Positions 25,987 through 34,743 of a stretch of 64,000 nucleotides of DNA are shown here, in pieces. Made by a program: the position numbers and the translations under genes. Source of the DNA: Clostridium cellulovorans 743B (GTDB lineage Bacteria; Bacillota; Clostridia; Clostridiales; Clostridiaceae); assembly GCF_000145275.1 (NCBI RefSeq), contig NC_014393.1, positions 1,860,001-1,924,000 on the forward strand, given 5' to 3'. Under the pieces are notes generated by a model. That model saw only the letters and a list, made by a program, of their open reading frames with translations. It was not told the origin of the DNA and ran no database searches. How positions within the stretch are numbered: position 1 is the first letter of the stretch; every line of letters starts with the position of its first letter.

Positions 25987-27051
25987 ATGTATTTATCAGT
26001 TGATATAAAAAAGAAATTACAGAAGTTTTCCCTAAATATAAATTTTGAACTTACTGGAGGAACCCTAGCTTTATTAGGTGAGTCGGGTTGTGGAAAAACT
26101 ATTACTTTGCGTTGTATAGCAGGTCTTGTAAAGCCTGATGAAGGTAGAATTATTTTAAATGATAGAGTTTTATTTGACTCTGAAAAAGGGATAAATCTAT
26201 CAATTCAAAAAAGAAAAGTTGGATTCCTTTTTCAAAACTATGCACTTTTTCCTCATATGACTGTTGAAGAGAATATTGGATATGGTTTAAAGGGGTTAAA
26301 TAAAGTTGAAAAAAATAAAATAATTGATGCTGTGTTGGAAATAACACAACTTTCAGAACTAAAAAAAAGCTATCCACATCAAATATCAGGAGGACAACAG
26401 CAGAGAATAGCCTTAGCCAGAGCATTAGCAGTAAACCCAGAGATTTTGATGCTTGATGAACCTTTTTCAGCTTTAGACAATCATCTAAGAAATCTTATGA
26501 TAAAACATATGAAAGAAATTTTAGAGAATTATAATGGGCCTACAATATTTGTAACTCATAATATGGAGGAAGCTTATTCTCTTTGTACAGATACGGTTAT
26601 TATAGAAAAGGGAAGAAGTATTCAGCAAGGAACCACGAAAGATATATTTAGAAAACCTAATTCAGTAACCAGTGCTAAGGTTACTGGTTGTAAAAATATA
26701 TCTAATGTACAAAGGCTTTCGGATAATACTTTAATGGCGACACAATGGAATTGTAAGATTAATTTTAGAGAACCAATAAATCAGCAAATAAAACATATAG
26801 CTATTAGAGCTCATTATATTTACTTTCAAGAAGAAGTAACTATAGAAAATTCTTATCAGTGTTGGCCTGTTTTCACCAGTGAAAAGCCTTTTGGAACTAT
26901 AGTATATTTAAAATTACATGAGAAGCCAATAGACTCCGAAGACTATAATCTTCAATGGGATATAACCTCAAAGGAATGGGACCGTATCAAAGATAAGCCC
27001 TTGCCTTGGAAAATAGGCTTTGACGAAAAGGATTTAATTTTAATAGAATAA
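25987..27051 (+). CDS. modC: molybdate ABC transporter ATP-binding protein
   Basis: This 354-residue ATPase energises molybdate import. Walker A GESGCGKT is at 31-38, the ABC signature SGGQQQR at 134-140, and Walker B LMLDEPFSALD with the switch THNMEEA downstream. A C-terminal regulatory part (about 235-354) resembles the TOBE/MOP-like extension but is divergent. I chose ATG 25987, 8 bp after GAGGTG (25973-25978), over the GTG at 25978 that is part of that site. A terminator follows 110 bp later. Confidence 0.93.
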   Translation: MYLSVDIKKKLQKFSLNINFELTGGTLALLGESGCGKTITLRCIAGLVKPDEGRIILNDRVLFDSEKGINLSIQKRKVGFLFQNYALFPHMTVEENIGYGLKGLNKVEKNKIIDAVLEITQLSELKKSYPHQISGGQQQRIALARALAVNPEILMLDEPFSALDNHLRNLMIKHMKEILENYNGPTIFVTHNMEEAYSLCTDTVIIEKGRSIQQGTTKDIFRKPNSVTSAKVTGCKNISNVQRLSDNTLMATQWNCKINFREPINQQIKHIAIRAHYIYFQEEVTIENSYQCWPVFTSEKPFGTIVYLKLHEKPIDSEDYNLQWDITSKEWDRIKDKPLPWKIGFDEKDLILIE

Positions 27052-27160
27052 AAACCATATTAATATCTAAATAATCAAGAATTTCAAGGGTCAGAAGTGT
27101 TGATTACTTTACATTTCTCTTCCTTATAATTAAGAAGTAAGAAAAGAACAAAATAAAAAG

Positions 27161-27210
27161 ATAAGTTATTTCATAAACTAAGATTTTAGAATATGAGATA
27201 ACTTATTTTA
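27161..27210. terminator. bidirectional terminator between modC and the OhrR-type gene
   Basis: ATAAGTTATTTCATA (27161-27175) pairs with TATGAGATAACTTAT (27192-27206) with one mismatch, with TTTT after and AAAAAG before the stem. Confidence 0.7.
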
Positions 27211-27287
27211 ACATCTGTATATAAATTTTAAGCCTAGCACTAATCTAAGAATTGATTAAAAGAGAATAAACTATTTATAGCAACAAA

Positions 27288-27722
27288 TTACTTTATATTA
27301 CAATCATAAATTACTTTATACAGTAACTTATGTAGCATTATAGCTTCTTCTCCAGATAAACTAGAACTACAGAATAGCTTTTCTGGAATATCAACTGCAG
27401 CATCTCTTAATTCAAGACCTTCTTTAGTGAGGGATACATAAACATTTCTCTCATCAGCTTCACTTCTAGCTCTCTTTAAAAGATTCTGCGCTTCTAACCT
27501 TTTCAATAGCGGAGTTAAGGTTCCAGAGTCTAGAAGCAATCTTTCGCCTAAGTGTTTTACGGTTATATTATCTTCTTCCCATAATGCTAAAAGCACTATA
27601 TATTGAGTATAAGTAATACCTAGTGGATCTAATAGGGGTTTATATTTTTTTATTATTTCTTTTGAAGATGCATATAGAGCAAAACAAATTTGATTGTCTA
27701 ACTTTAATGATTCATAACTCAT
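27288..27722 (-). CDS. OhrR-type MarR-family peroxide-sensing regulator
   Basis: This 144-residue MarR-family winged-helix repressor has an N-terminus (LKLDNQICFALYASSKEI) that matches OhrR, including the reactive Cys13 oxidised by organic hydroperoxides. It also keeps YTQYIVLLALWE, the recognition helix region LLLDSGTLTPLLKRLEAQ, and the wing (RSEADERNVYVSLT). OhrR normally represses an adjacent ohr gene. None is present here, so its target lies elsewhere or is the divergent ldh region. A palindromic element copy lies directly upstream of its start. Confidence 0.85.
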   Translation of the reverse strand: MSYESLKLDNQICFALYASSKEIIKKYKPLLDPLGITYTQYIVLLALWEEDNITVKHLGERLLLDSGTLTPLLKRLEAQNLLKRARSEADERNVYVSLTKEGLELRDAAVDIPEKLFCSSSLSGEEAIMLHKLLYKVIYDCNIK

Positions 27723-27744
27723 TTATAATTACTCCTTACTTCTA

Positions 27745-27847
27745 TTTATATATGTTCCATTAAAGTTACTTCATAACTTATAGTAAATTCTCACTATTAA
27801 ATAAAGCTTTAACGGTAGTTTTGTTTTTTTGGAACTTATATATTATA
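27745..27847. repeat. palindromic intergenic element, copy 5
   Basis: Ends TTTATATATGTTCCATTAAAG and TTTGGAACTTATATATTATA are inverted repeats, with an inner CACTATTAAATAAAGCTTTAA segment. It lies in the 442-bp divergent gap between the OhrR-type gene and ldh. Confidence 0.65.
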
Positions 27848-27977
27848 AAATTTATTATTTGTGTTCAAGGTTTAAATAATTCAAATTAAATTGTGAACAA
27901 TTTAATTATGTGGTCATTAGTACACTTTGTCAATAGCTTCAATATAAAAATTAATTAGTAAAATTTTTATATTTCCA

Positions 27978-28007
27978 TTCACATTATATTGGTACCTATG
28001 TTATAAT
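27978..28007 (+). promoter_or_regulatory. putative ldh promoter
   Basis: TTCACA (27978-27983) and TATAAT (28002-28007) are separated by 18 bp. The spacer ends TACCTATGT, and a very similar promoter lies at 37464. The leader to ldh is about 150 bp, and I see no structured element in it. Confidence 0.6.
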
Positions 28008-28164
28008 AAATTAAAAGTATACCTTAAAAGGATACTTTATAAAGATAAGAAAATTTAATTAGAATAACCAAATTAACATGTTAAATTATATAATTTATAA
28101 ATAATTCTGAAGATAAAATGGTTAAACCTTAAATGGATATAAAGGTTTGAGGAGGGAAATGATT

Positions 28165-29118
28165 ATGAGAAATAAAACTAAAGTATCAATAATTGGAGCA
28201 GGATTTGTAGGTTCTACTACTGCATATGCAATACTTATGGATAAATTATCAGATGAGATTGTATTAGTAGATATAAATAATGATAAAGCAGAAGCAGAGG
28301 CTTTAGATCTTAGTCATAGCGCACCTTTTATAGGAGATATTAAAATAACTTTCGGAGATTATAAAGCTACAGAGGGTTCAGATATAGTTATAATAACAGC
28401 AGGGGCACAGCCTAAATATGGAGAAACAAGACTAGATGTAGTACAGAAATCTATTAAAATGTACCAAGATATGATTCCTAAAATAGTTCAATATAATAAA
28501 GATGCTATCTTATTAGTAGTAGGAAACCCTGTAGATATTTTAACTTATTATACTTACAAAGTAAGCGGATTCCCTAAAGAAAGAGTAATTGGTTCAGGCA
28601 CAGTTCTTGATTCTTCAAGATTTAGATACTTACTAGCAAAGCATATGGGGGTTAAATATAGCGAGATTCAAGGAATGGTCATTGGAGAACATGGAGATAG
28701 TCAAGTGCCTTTATGGAGTAACGTTACTGCCTATGGAATTAATGTTGAAGAGTATGCTTGTGCTAATAATGTTTGCTTAACACAAGAAGATAAAGAAACA
28801 ATCCATAAAGCTACTGTTGACGGTGCTTTTGAAGTAATTAGAGGTAAGGGTTATACAAATTTTGCTGTAGCTAGTGCTATAGCTAGAATTGTAAAAGCTA
28901 TCTTTGAAGATGAGAATTCAGTGCTTCCAGTTGGAGCTTTATATCAAGGGCAATATGGTATAGATGATGTTTATATGGCTGCACCTGCTTTAGTAGGTTG
29001 GGAAGGCGTGAGAAGTATAATAAATGTTAAGCTTTCAGAAGAGGAGGAAGAAGGACTTAGAAAATCAGCTAAGGCGTTAGATGATATCCTTAGAAATGAG
29101 ATTAAAATAAAAAAATAG
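28165..29118 (+). CDS. ldh: L-lactate dehydrogenase
   Basis: This 317-residue NAD-dependent enzyme reduces pyruvate to L-lactate and reoxidises NADH during fermentation. It has the Rossmann motif GAGFVGS near the N-terminus, substrate loop residues (GETRLDVVQKS) and the catalytic His176 in GEHGDSQVP. ATG 28165 lies 9 bp after AGGAGG (28150-28155); the two earlier possible starts (TTG 28147, ATG 28159) overlap or crowd that site. It has its own promoter and terminator. Confidence 0.95.
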   Translation: MRNKTKVSIIGAGFVGSTTAYAILMDKLSDEIVLVDINNDKAEAEALDLSHSAPFIGDIKITFGDYKATEGSDIVIITAGAQPKYGETRLDVVQKSIKMYQDMIPKIVQYNKDAILLVVGNPVDILTYYTYKVSGFPKERVIGSGTVLDSSRFRYLLAKHMGVKYSEIQGMVIGEHGDSQVPLWSNVTAYGINVEEYACANNVCLTQEDKETIHKATVDGAFEVIRGKGYTNFAVASAIARIVKAIFEDENSVLPVGALYQGQYGIDDVYMAAPALVGWEGVRSIINVKLSEEEEEGLRKSAKALDDILRNEIKIKK

Positions 29119-29131
29119 ATAATGATTTTAT

Positions 29132-29213
29132 GTTTTAGCTTAGGGAATTTTGTCTGTTTATCAATTTGTAAATGATTTTGAGACAAATTATCTAAGTTAA
29201 AACTATTTTTTTT
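29132..29213 (+). terminator. terminator after ldh
   Basis: A long stem begins GTTTTAGCTTAGGGAATTTT at 29132 and pairs with 29182-29203 (GACAAATTATC... TTAAAAC), followed by TATTTTTTTT. Confidence 0.75.
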
Positions 29214-29305
29214 GTAGAAAACAAATTAATTATGGAAAAAAAATTGTCGTTATAGTACAATAATTTAGGACTAAAGTATTAATTAAAAGTGTACTGGAGG
29301 TAACA

Positions 29306-30430
29306 ATGGAAGAAAATACATTTATACCTTATGGAAAATTAGGTATCGTAGCGTTAGAAAGTTGTACAGAACTAGCTGGGAGAATCGATTCGCATCTTGT
29401 GAGGATGAATAAAGAACATCCAACTAATTCAGCGGATACTTACATTATTGAATCAAAAGAAAGCAGATTTTCTAATGGTGAAGGAAAAATTGCTATAGAA
29501 GAAACTGTAAGAGGTAAAGATCTTTATATTATGTGTGATACAGGAAATTATAGTTGCACATATGAGATGTATGGTTTTACAAACCATAAAAGTCCTGATG
29601 ACCATTTCCAAGACATCAAAAGAGTATTATCAGCTATAAGTGGAAAAGCAAGAAGAATAACTGTAGTAATGCCGTTGTTATATGCAAGTAGACAACACAG
29701 AAAAAGAGGAAGAGAGTCTCTTGATTGTGCCCTTGCACTTCAAGAATTAGAAAGTCTTGGAGTACAAGATATAATAACCTTTGATGTTCATGATCCAACA
29801 GTACAAAATGCAGTACCGATGATATCATTTGACAACATATATCCTACATATGAGACTATAAAAACTTTTATGGAAACAGAAAAAGATATTGCTGTTGATA
29901 AAAATAAAATGCTTGTTATTAGCCCTGATAGTGGAGCGATGGACAGAGCTATTTACTACTCAAGCGTATTGGGATTAGATATTGGACTTTTCTATAAGAG
30001 AAGAGATCATTCTAAGGTGGTAAAAGGCAAGAATCCTATAGTTAACCATGAATATATAGGAAGAGATGTTGAAGGACAAGATATCTTAATAGTAGATGAT
30101 ATGATATCTTCTGGAGAATCTATATTTGATATTATAACAGAGCTTAAAAAACGTAAAGCTAACAAAATATTTGTAGCTACTACCTTCTCATTATTTACAG
30201 AAGGAATTGCTAAGTTCCAAAAATTTTATGATGAGGGTCTTTTGAGCAAAGTTTATTCAACAAACCTTACTTATGTGCCAAAGGAAGCTATAGAATCAGA
30301 GTGGTATAAGGTTGTTGATATGTCAGAGTCTATTGCAAATATAATATATAATTTAAATTATGATAAATCAATAAGAGGAATTCTTAGAAATACAGAGAAT
30401 ATAAAGAGCTTAATAGAAGCTAGTAAATAA
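29306..30430 (+). CDS. prs: ribose-phosphate pyrophosphokinase
   Basis: The enzyme makes PRPP from ribose 5-phosphate and ATP, feeding purine, pyrimidine, histidine and NAD synthesis. The ATP-site segment YASRQHRKRGRESL, SPDSGAMDRA and the PRPP-binding loop ILIVDDMISSGES are present. At 374 residues it is longer than the usual 310-320 residue enzyme, with extra sequence at both ends. This fits a known longer clostridial-type variant, so it may be a second Prs copy. GGAGG lies 6 bp before the ATG. The monocistronic unit ends at a strong terminator. Confidence 0.88.
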   Translation: MEENTFIPYGKLGIVALESCTELAGRIDSHLVRMNKEHPTNSADTYIIESKESRFSNGEGKIAIEETVRGKDLYIMCDTGNYSCTYEMYGFTNHKSPDDHFQDIKRVLSAISGKARRITVVMPLLYASRQHRKRGRESLDCALALQELESLGVQDIITFDVHDPTVQNAVPMISFDNIYPTYETIKTFMETEKDIAVDKNKMLVISPDSGAMDRAIYYSSVLGLDIGLFYKRRDHSKVVKGKNPIVNHEYIGRDVEGQDILIVDDMISSGESIFDIITELKKRKANKIFVATTFSLFTEGIAKFQKFYDEGLLSKVYSTNLTYVPKEAIESEWYKVVDMSESIANIIYNLNYDKSIRGILRNTENIKSLIEASK

Positions 30431-30532
30431 TATAGGGTATAAAGACTACTATTATGATATATAGAAGATTAGTATCTTCAGATTATAAGCTTTGATAAAA
30501 GTATAAAATAGATAATTAGTCACAAATCCTAT

Positions 30533-30586
30533 AAGCAGAGGTAATTCTAAAGATTATATTAAATCTTTAGAAACCTCTGCTTTTTT
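30533..30586 (+). terminator. terminator after prs
   Basis: AAGCAGAGGT pairs with ACCTCTGCTT, with an inner CTAAAGATT/AATCTTTAG stem, followed by a run of six Ts. Confidence 0.85.
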
Positions 30587-30758
30587 ATTTTGTAATATAT
30601 ATCGACATTTTACATTATATTTTTTAATTCATTAATGATTTGTTGTAGAATTAAAAAAATTGTTAATGGATATATGAATAAAGCGACGAAGTTGCATTGA
30701 ATAATAAATATTAATATGCTACGATATCTAGTAATAGGCTATTATAGGAGTGGAGAAG

Positions 30759-31877
30759 TTGGAAAATATTAATAACATAAAGAGGGTAGTAGTTAAGGTT
30801 GGAACTTCCAGCTTAACTTATAAAAATGGAAGATTAAACTTAAGGAAAATGGAAAAATTGGTGAGACAATTAGTCGATATCAGTAACGCCGGAATAGAAG
30901 TAGTTTTAGTAACTTCAGGTGCGGTAGGAGCAGGGATAGGTGTACTTGGTCTTAAAGAAAAGCCAAAAACTCTTCCAGAAAAACAAGCATGCGCTGCTGT
31001 AGGACAATTATCACTTTTACATATGTATCAAAAGATGTTTTCAGAGTATGGTAAGCATACTGGGCAAGTATTATTGACTAGAGATGATATAAGTGATAGA
31101 AAGAGGTATTTAAATGCTAGAAATACTTTCTTTTCACTTTTAGACTTAGGAGTAATTCCTATAGTAAATGAAAATGATGCTATCGCTGTTGAAGAGCTTA
31201 AATTAAAATTTGGAGATAATGATACATTATCTGCTATGGTTGCTTCGTTAGTTGAAGCAGATCTTCTTGCTATACTTAGTGATATAGATGGTTTATACGA
31301 TTCAAATCCTAACCAAAATCCTGAGGCAAAATTGATACCTTCTGTTCATAAAATAACAAAGGAAATAGAGGCTATGGCTGGTGGTGCTGGAAGTAGTTTT
31401 GGTACTGGTGGTATGGCTACAAAAATAAAAGCTGCAAAAATAGCTACTGCTGCAGGGGTTTCTATGGTTATTTTAAATGGAGCTTCTGAAGATATAATAA
31501 ATAGATTTTTAGAGGGAGAAACTGTGGGAACCTTATTCCATGGTACTGAAAGCCCGCTTCAAAGCAAAAAGCATTGGATAGCTTATGAAGCTGTACCACA
31601 TGGAGTCTTATATGTTGATAATGGTGCTGAGAATGCTTTGAAAAATAACAAAAGTTTATTGCCAAAGGGAATTACAAAGGTTTCAGGAGTCTTTAATGAT
31701 GGAGATCCTATAGAAATACTTAATGAGGATGGACAAAGCCTTGCAAAAGGTTTAACTAGTTATAATTCCTTTGAGATAAAACAGATTATGGGACTTGAAA
31801 CTAGTGAAATTGAAGGAGTTTTAGGTCATAAAGATTATGATGTGGTAGTTCATAAAAATAATATGGTTTTAATTTAG
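30759..31877 (+). CDS. proB: glutamate 5-kinase
   Basis: ProB phosphorylates glutamate in the first step of proline synthesis. The 372-residue protein has an amino-acid kinase domain (VVKVGTSSLT, TSGAVGAG, VNENDAI, KFGDNDTLSA, GTGGMATK) and a C-terminal PUA domain (about 275-365). TTG 30759 is the likely start, 8 bp after AGGAG (30746-30750); the GTG at 30750 overlaps that site. proA follows 11 bp later, giving a proBA operon ended by a terminator. Proline feedback inhibition is typical of the family. Confidence 0.95.
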   Translation: MENINNIKRVVVKVGTSSLTYKNGRLNLRKMEKLVRQLVDISNAGIEVVLVTSGAVGAGIGVLGLKEKPKTLPEKQACAAVGQLSLLHMYQKMFSEYGKHTGQVLLTRDDISDRKRYLNARNTFFSLLDLGVIPIVNENDAIAVEELKLKFGDNDTLSAMVASLVEADLLAILSDIDGLYDSNPNQNPEAKLIPSVHKITKEIEAMAGGAGSSFGTGGMATKIKAAKIATAAGVSMVILNGASEDIINRFLEGETVGTLFHGTESPLQSKKHWIAYEAVPHGVLYVDNGAENALKNNKSLLPKGITKVSGVFNDGDPIEILNEDGQSLAKGLTSYNSFEIKQIMGLETSEIEGVLGHKDYDVVVHKNNMVLI

Positions 31878-31888
31878 TAAGGAGGGCT

Positions 31889-33145
31889 ATGGTTTTGGAT
31901 TACAGAGAATATTTAATTGAGAAAACTAAGGATGCCAAAGAAGCTGCAAGAACAATGGCTGTTCTTAGTACTGATGAAAAGAACAGTGGTCTTTTAAATA
32001 TGGCAAAAGCCTTAAGAGAAAAATCTAGTGACATAATTGAAGAGAATAAAAAAGACTTGACAGCAGGTGAGGCAAAGGGCTTATCAAAAGCTATGTTAGA
32101 GAGACTTTTATTAAATGAAGCTAGAATCGAAGATATGGCTAAAGGAATAGAGAATATTGTTTCACTTCCAGATCCAATAGGAGAAGCAGTGAGAGGCTTT
32201 AATACAAAGAAAGGTCTTAATATAACACAGATTACAGTTCCACTTGGCGTTATAGGTATAATATATGAATCAAGACCAAATGTAACAGCAGATGCTTCTG
32301 CACTTTGTATAAAGAGCGGAAACGTTTGTGTATTAAGAGGTGGCTCAGAAGCTATAAACTCCAATAGAAAAATTGTTGAAGTTCTAAGTAATGCTTCTGA
32401 AGCTGCAGGACTTCCAAAGGGCGTTATAACTTTAATTGATGTGACAGACAGAGAAGCTGTAAATGCTTTAATGAAGCTTAACGGTTATATAGATGTGCTT
32501 ATTCCAAGAGGAGGAGCAGGACTCATAAAAAATGTAGTAGAAAATTCTACTGTACCTGTAATAGAAACAGGAGCTGGAAACTGTCATGTATTTGTAGATG
32601 AAAGTGCTAACTTCAAAATGGCTGAGGATATAATAATCAATGCAAAGGTTCAAAGACCTTCTGTATGTAATTCTATAGAAACTATTTTAATACATGAAAA
32701 AATAGCACAGGAATTTTTACCTTTAATAAAAACTTCTCTTGAAAACAATAAAGTTGAGATAAGAGGCTGTGAAAAGACTCAAGGGATTATCGGAGGCAAA
32801 GCTGCTGAAGAATTAGACTGGGCTACTGAGTACAATGATTTGATTCTTGCTGTGAAAGTAGTTTCTAACATGGAAGAGGCCATGGACCATATCTATAAAT
32901 ATGGAACTAAGCATTCAGAAGCTATAGTTACAGAAAACTACGCTAATGCTCAGAAATTCCAAAGAAGTGTAGATGCGGCGGCAGTTTATGTTAATGCATC
33001 AACAAGGTTCACTGATGGAGGTGAGTTTGGTTTTGGTGCAGAAATAGGAATTTCAACTCAAAAGCTTCATGCTAGAGGCCCAATGGCTCTTAAAGAGCTT
33101 ACTTCCACTAAGTATTTAGTAAATGGCAATGGTCAAATAAGATAA
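31889..33145 (+). CDS. proA: gamma-glutamyl phosphate reductase
   Basis: ProA reduces glutamyl 5-phosphate to glutamate semialdehyde using NADPH. The 418-residue aldehyde-dehydrogenase-fold protein has YESRPNVT, LRGGSEA, IPRGGAGLI, the catalytic cysteine in KVQRPSVCNS and DGGEFGFGAEIGIS near the end. The start is uncertain: ATG 31889 lies only 3 bp after AGGAGG (31880-31885), whereas TTG 31895 is 9 bp away and may be the true start. It is coupled to proB. Confidence 0.94.
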   Translation: MVLDYREYLIEKTKDAKEAARTMAVLSTDEKNSGLLNMAKALREKSSDIIEENKKDLTAGEAKGLSKAMLERLLLNEARIEDMAKGIENIVSLPDPIGEAVRGFNTKKGLNITQITVPLGVIGIIYESRPNVTADASALCIKSGNVCVLRGGSEAINSNRKIVEVLSNASEAAGLPKGVITLIDVTDREAVNALMKLNGYIDVLIPRGGAGLIKNVVENSTVPVIETGAGNCHVFVDESANFKMAEDIIINAKVQRPSVCNSIETILIHEKIAQEFLPLIKTSLENNKVEIRGCEKTQGIIGGKAAEELDWATEYNDLILAVKVVSNMEEAMDHIYKYGTKHSEAIVTENYANAQKFQRSVDAAAVYVNASTRFTDGGEFGFGAEIGISTQKLHARGPMALKELTSTKYLVNGNGQIR

Positions 33146-33146
33146 T

Positions 33147-33197
33147 AAAAGTATCAATGGATTTTAGTTTAACCTTTAATCTATTGATACTTTTTTA
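33147..33197 (+). terminator. terminator after proBA
   Basis: AAAAGTATCAATGGATT pairs with AATCTATTGATACTTTTTT with one bulge. It is bidirectional in character, lying before the convergent carboxypeptidase gene. Confidence 0.8.
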
Positions 33198-33232
33198 TAC
33201 TTTTAAAAAAATTTGAGATTATAGTCTAGATT

Positions 33233-34597
33233 TTATAGTGATTTATTTTTAGTGTTTCTTTTAACTTTTCTATTTCTATGAACAATTACACCTAGGGTAA
33301 TTACTGCAACGGATAAAGAGGCTACAGCAGTATATATATATATTGAATTAGATGTAGATTTTGAAAGACTTGGTAGTACCGTTTTTGTTAATGTTTTCAT
33401 TACAGAACTATTTATATTGGTATATATAGGAATATTAGTGGTGCGTTCTCTTTCTTGTATTGTAACAGTTCCTATGATATTTTTTTCATCATCTTTGAAA
33501 AGATCTATATCGTAATTATATTTGACATTTAAGCTACTAAGGTTAAACGCATTGCTGTATATAGATGCATCCTCTGCTAAATACACAGGTACATCAATAG
33601 TTTTAGTTTTACCCCAGGTTATATATTCTTTATATTCAACTGGTATTGTTGTAAGCAGTGAATCCTTTGAATATGAGGTAACCTTTCCTGTTGCTGGTTC
33701 AGTAGTTGTTAATAAGCTTCTTTGGGCTTGGTAGCTGTAGTTTATTATATTTTTCATATCAGTATAAATAGTTTGATTTAAGTAAGAAGTTTCACAATTT
33801 AAAACTATTCCAACGATTTGCCTTCCATTTCTTTCGAATACTGATAAAAGACATCTTCCTGCTTTATCTGTAAAACCAGATTTTACTCCAACACAGCTAG
33901 GGTCGTAGAAATCAGTACCTTGTTGCAAAAATTTATTAGGGTTTCCAACTTGAACTGAAGTAAGACCAGGAAAATCAATATTAGTAGGGTTTGGCAATTG
34001 CCATACAGCTCTAATATTTGGATATTTTGCAGCTTCCCTTGCCATTATTGATAAATCGTATGCCGTTGTTAAATGTTCATTTGTATTATCATCTAAACCG
34101 TTGGTAGTTACAAAATTAGTACTGTTCATTCCAAGAACTTTTGCTTCGCTATTCATAAGAGCTACGAACTCTTTGTTGCTATCTGAACCTTTTGTAGGAT
34201 AGTTTGTTGCTACAAGTTCAGTCATATCATTAGCAGAATATAACATCATAGCCTTTAGTGCAGCAGAAACAGGAATTTGTTGACCAATAGGAATATCTAC
34301 TATATCCATGTTAATAGATGAAGGGTCTTGGATTTTTGCCGTCTGAGTATATGTAACCATGTCATCTATTTTAAAGAGTTTTTCCACCAATATAGCAGTC
34401 ATTACTTTTGTTACACTTGCAGGATAAACTCTTGCATCAGGATCTTTGGCATAGATTACTTCACCAGTGCTTGCGTCAACTGTTATTGCATATTTTCCTA
34501 CAATCTGTGGTTCAGGAATTGGTTCAGCAAAAGTTGTTTTTGAAAATGACAATAGCATTGTAGATGCCATTAATAAAGATAATAATTGTTTTTTCAT
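33233..34597 (-). CDS. D-alanyl-D-alanine carboxypeptidase (DacF-like), copy 1
   Basis: This 454-residue penicillin-binding carboxypeptidase trims the terminal D-Ala of peptidoglycan stem peptides. It has a signal peptide (1-24), SxxK with catalytic Ser61 and Lys64 (YPASVTKVM), SxN at 121-123 (SANDM) and KSG at 239-241 instead of the common KTG. A beta-rich C-terminal domain is followed by a membrane anchor (about 422-442) and a basic tail. GGAG lies 9 bp before the ATG. It is a close tandem paralogue of the next upstream gene (shared DDNTNEHLTTAYDL, TDKAGRCLLS), with 146 bp between them. Confidence 0.92.
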   Translation of the reverse strand: MKKQLLSLLMASTMLLSFSKTTFAEPIPEPQIVGKYAITVDASTGEVIYAKDPDARVYPASVTKVMTAILVEKLFKIDDMVTYTQTAKIQDPSSINMDIVDIPIGQQIPVSAALKAMMLYSANDMTELVATNYPTKGSDSNKEFVALMNSEAKVLGMNSTNFVTTNGLDDNTNEHLTTAYDLSIMAREAAKYPNIRAVWQLPNPTNIDFPGLTSVQVGNPNKFLQQGTDFYDPSCVGVKSGFTDKAGRCLLSVFERNGRQIVGIVLNCETSYLNQTIYTDMKNIINYSYQAQRSLLTTTEPATGKVTSYSKDSLLTTIPVEYKEYITWGKTKTIDVPVYLAEDASIYSNAFNLSSLNVKYNYDIDLFKDDEKNIIGTVTIQERERTTNIPIYTNINSSVMKTLTKTVLPSLSKSTSNSIYIYTAVASLSVAVITLGVIVHRNRKVKRNTKNKSL

Positions 34598-34643
34598 GTT
34601 TAATTCTCCATTTTATAATGATTATATATTAGCATAAATATAA

Positions 34644-34695
34644 CCTTCCTTGAGCTTGGGTTAAGCTCCTATAAGCAATTTTATAGATAGGAAGG
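34644..34695. repeat. nested hairpin between the two carboxypeptidase genes
   Basis: Outer arms CCTTCCT (34644-34650) and AGGAAGG (34689-34695) enclose a perfect GAGCTT/AAGCTC hairpin (34652-34668). It could be a terminator of the upstream copy or a leader of the downstream copy. There is no clear T-tract. Confidence 0.45.
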
Positions 34696-34743
34696 CTAAA
34701 AATTTACTAGTACAAGCCTACGGTTATATAATATTAATGTAAT

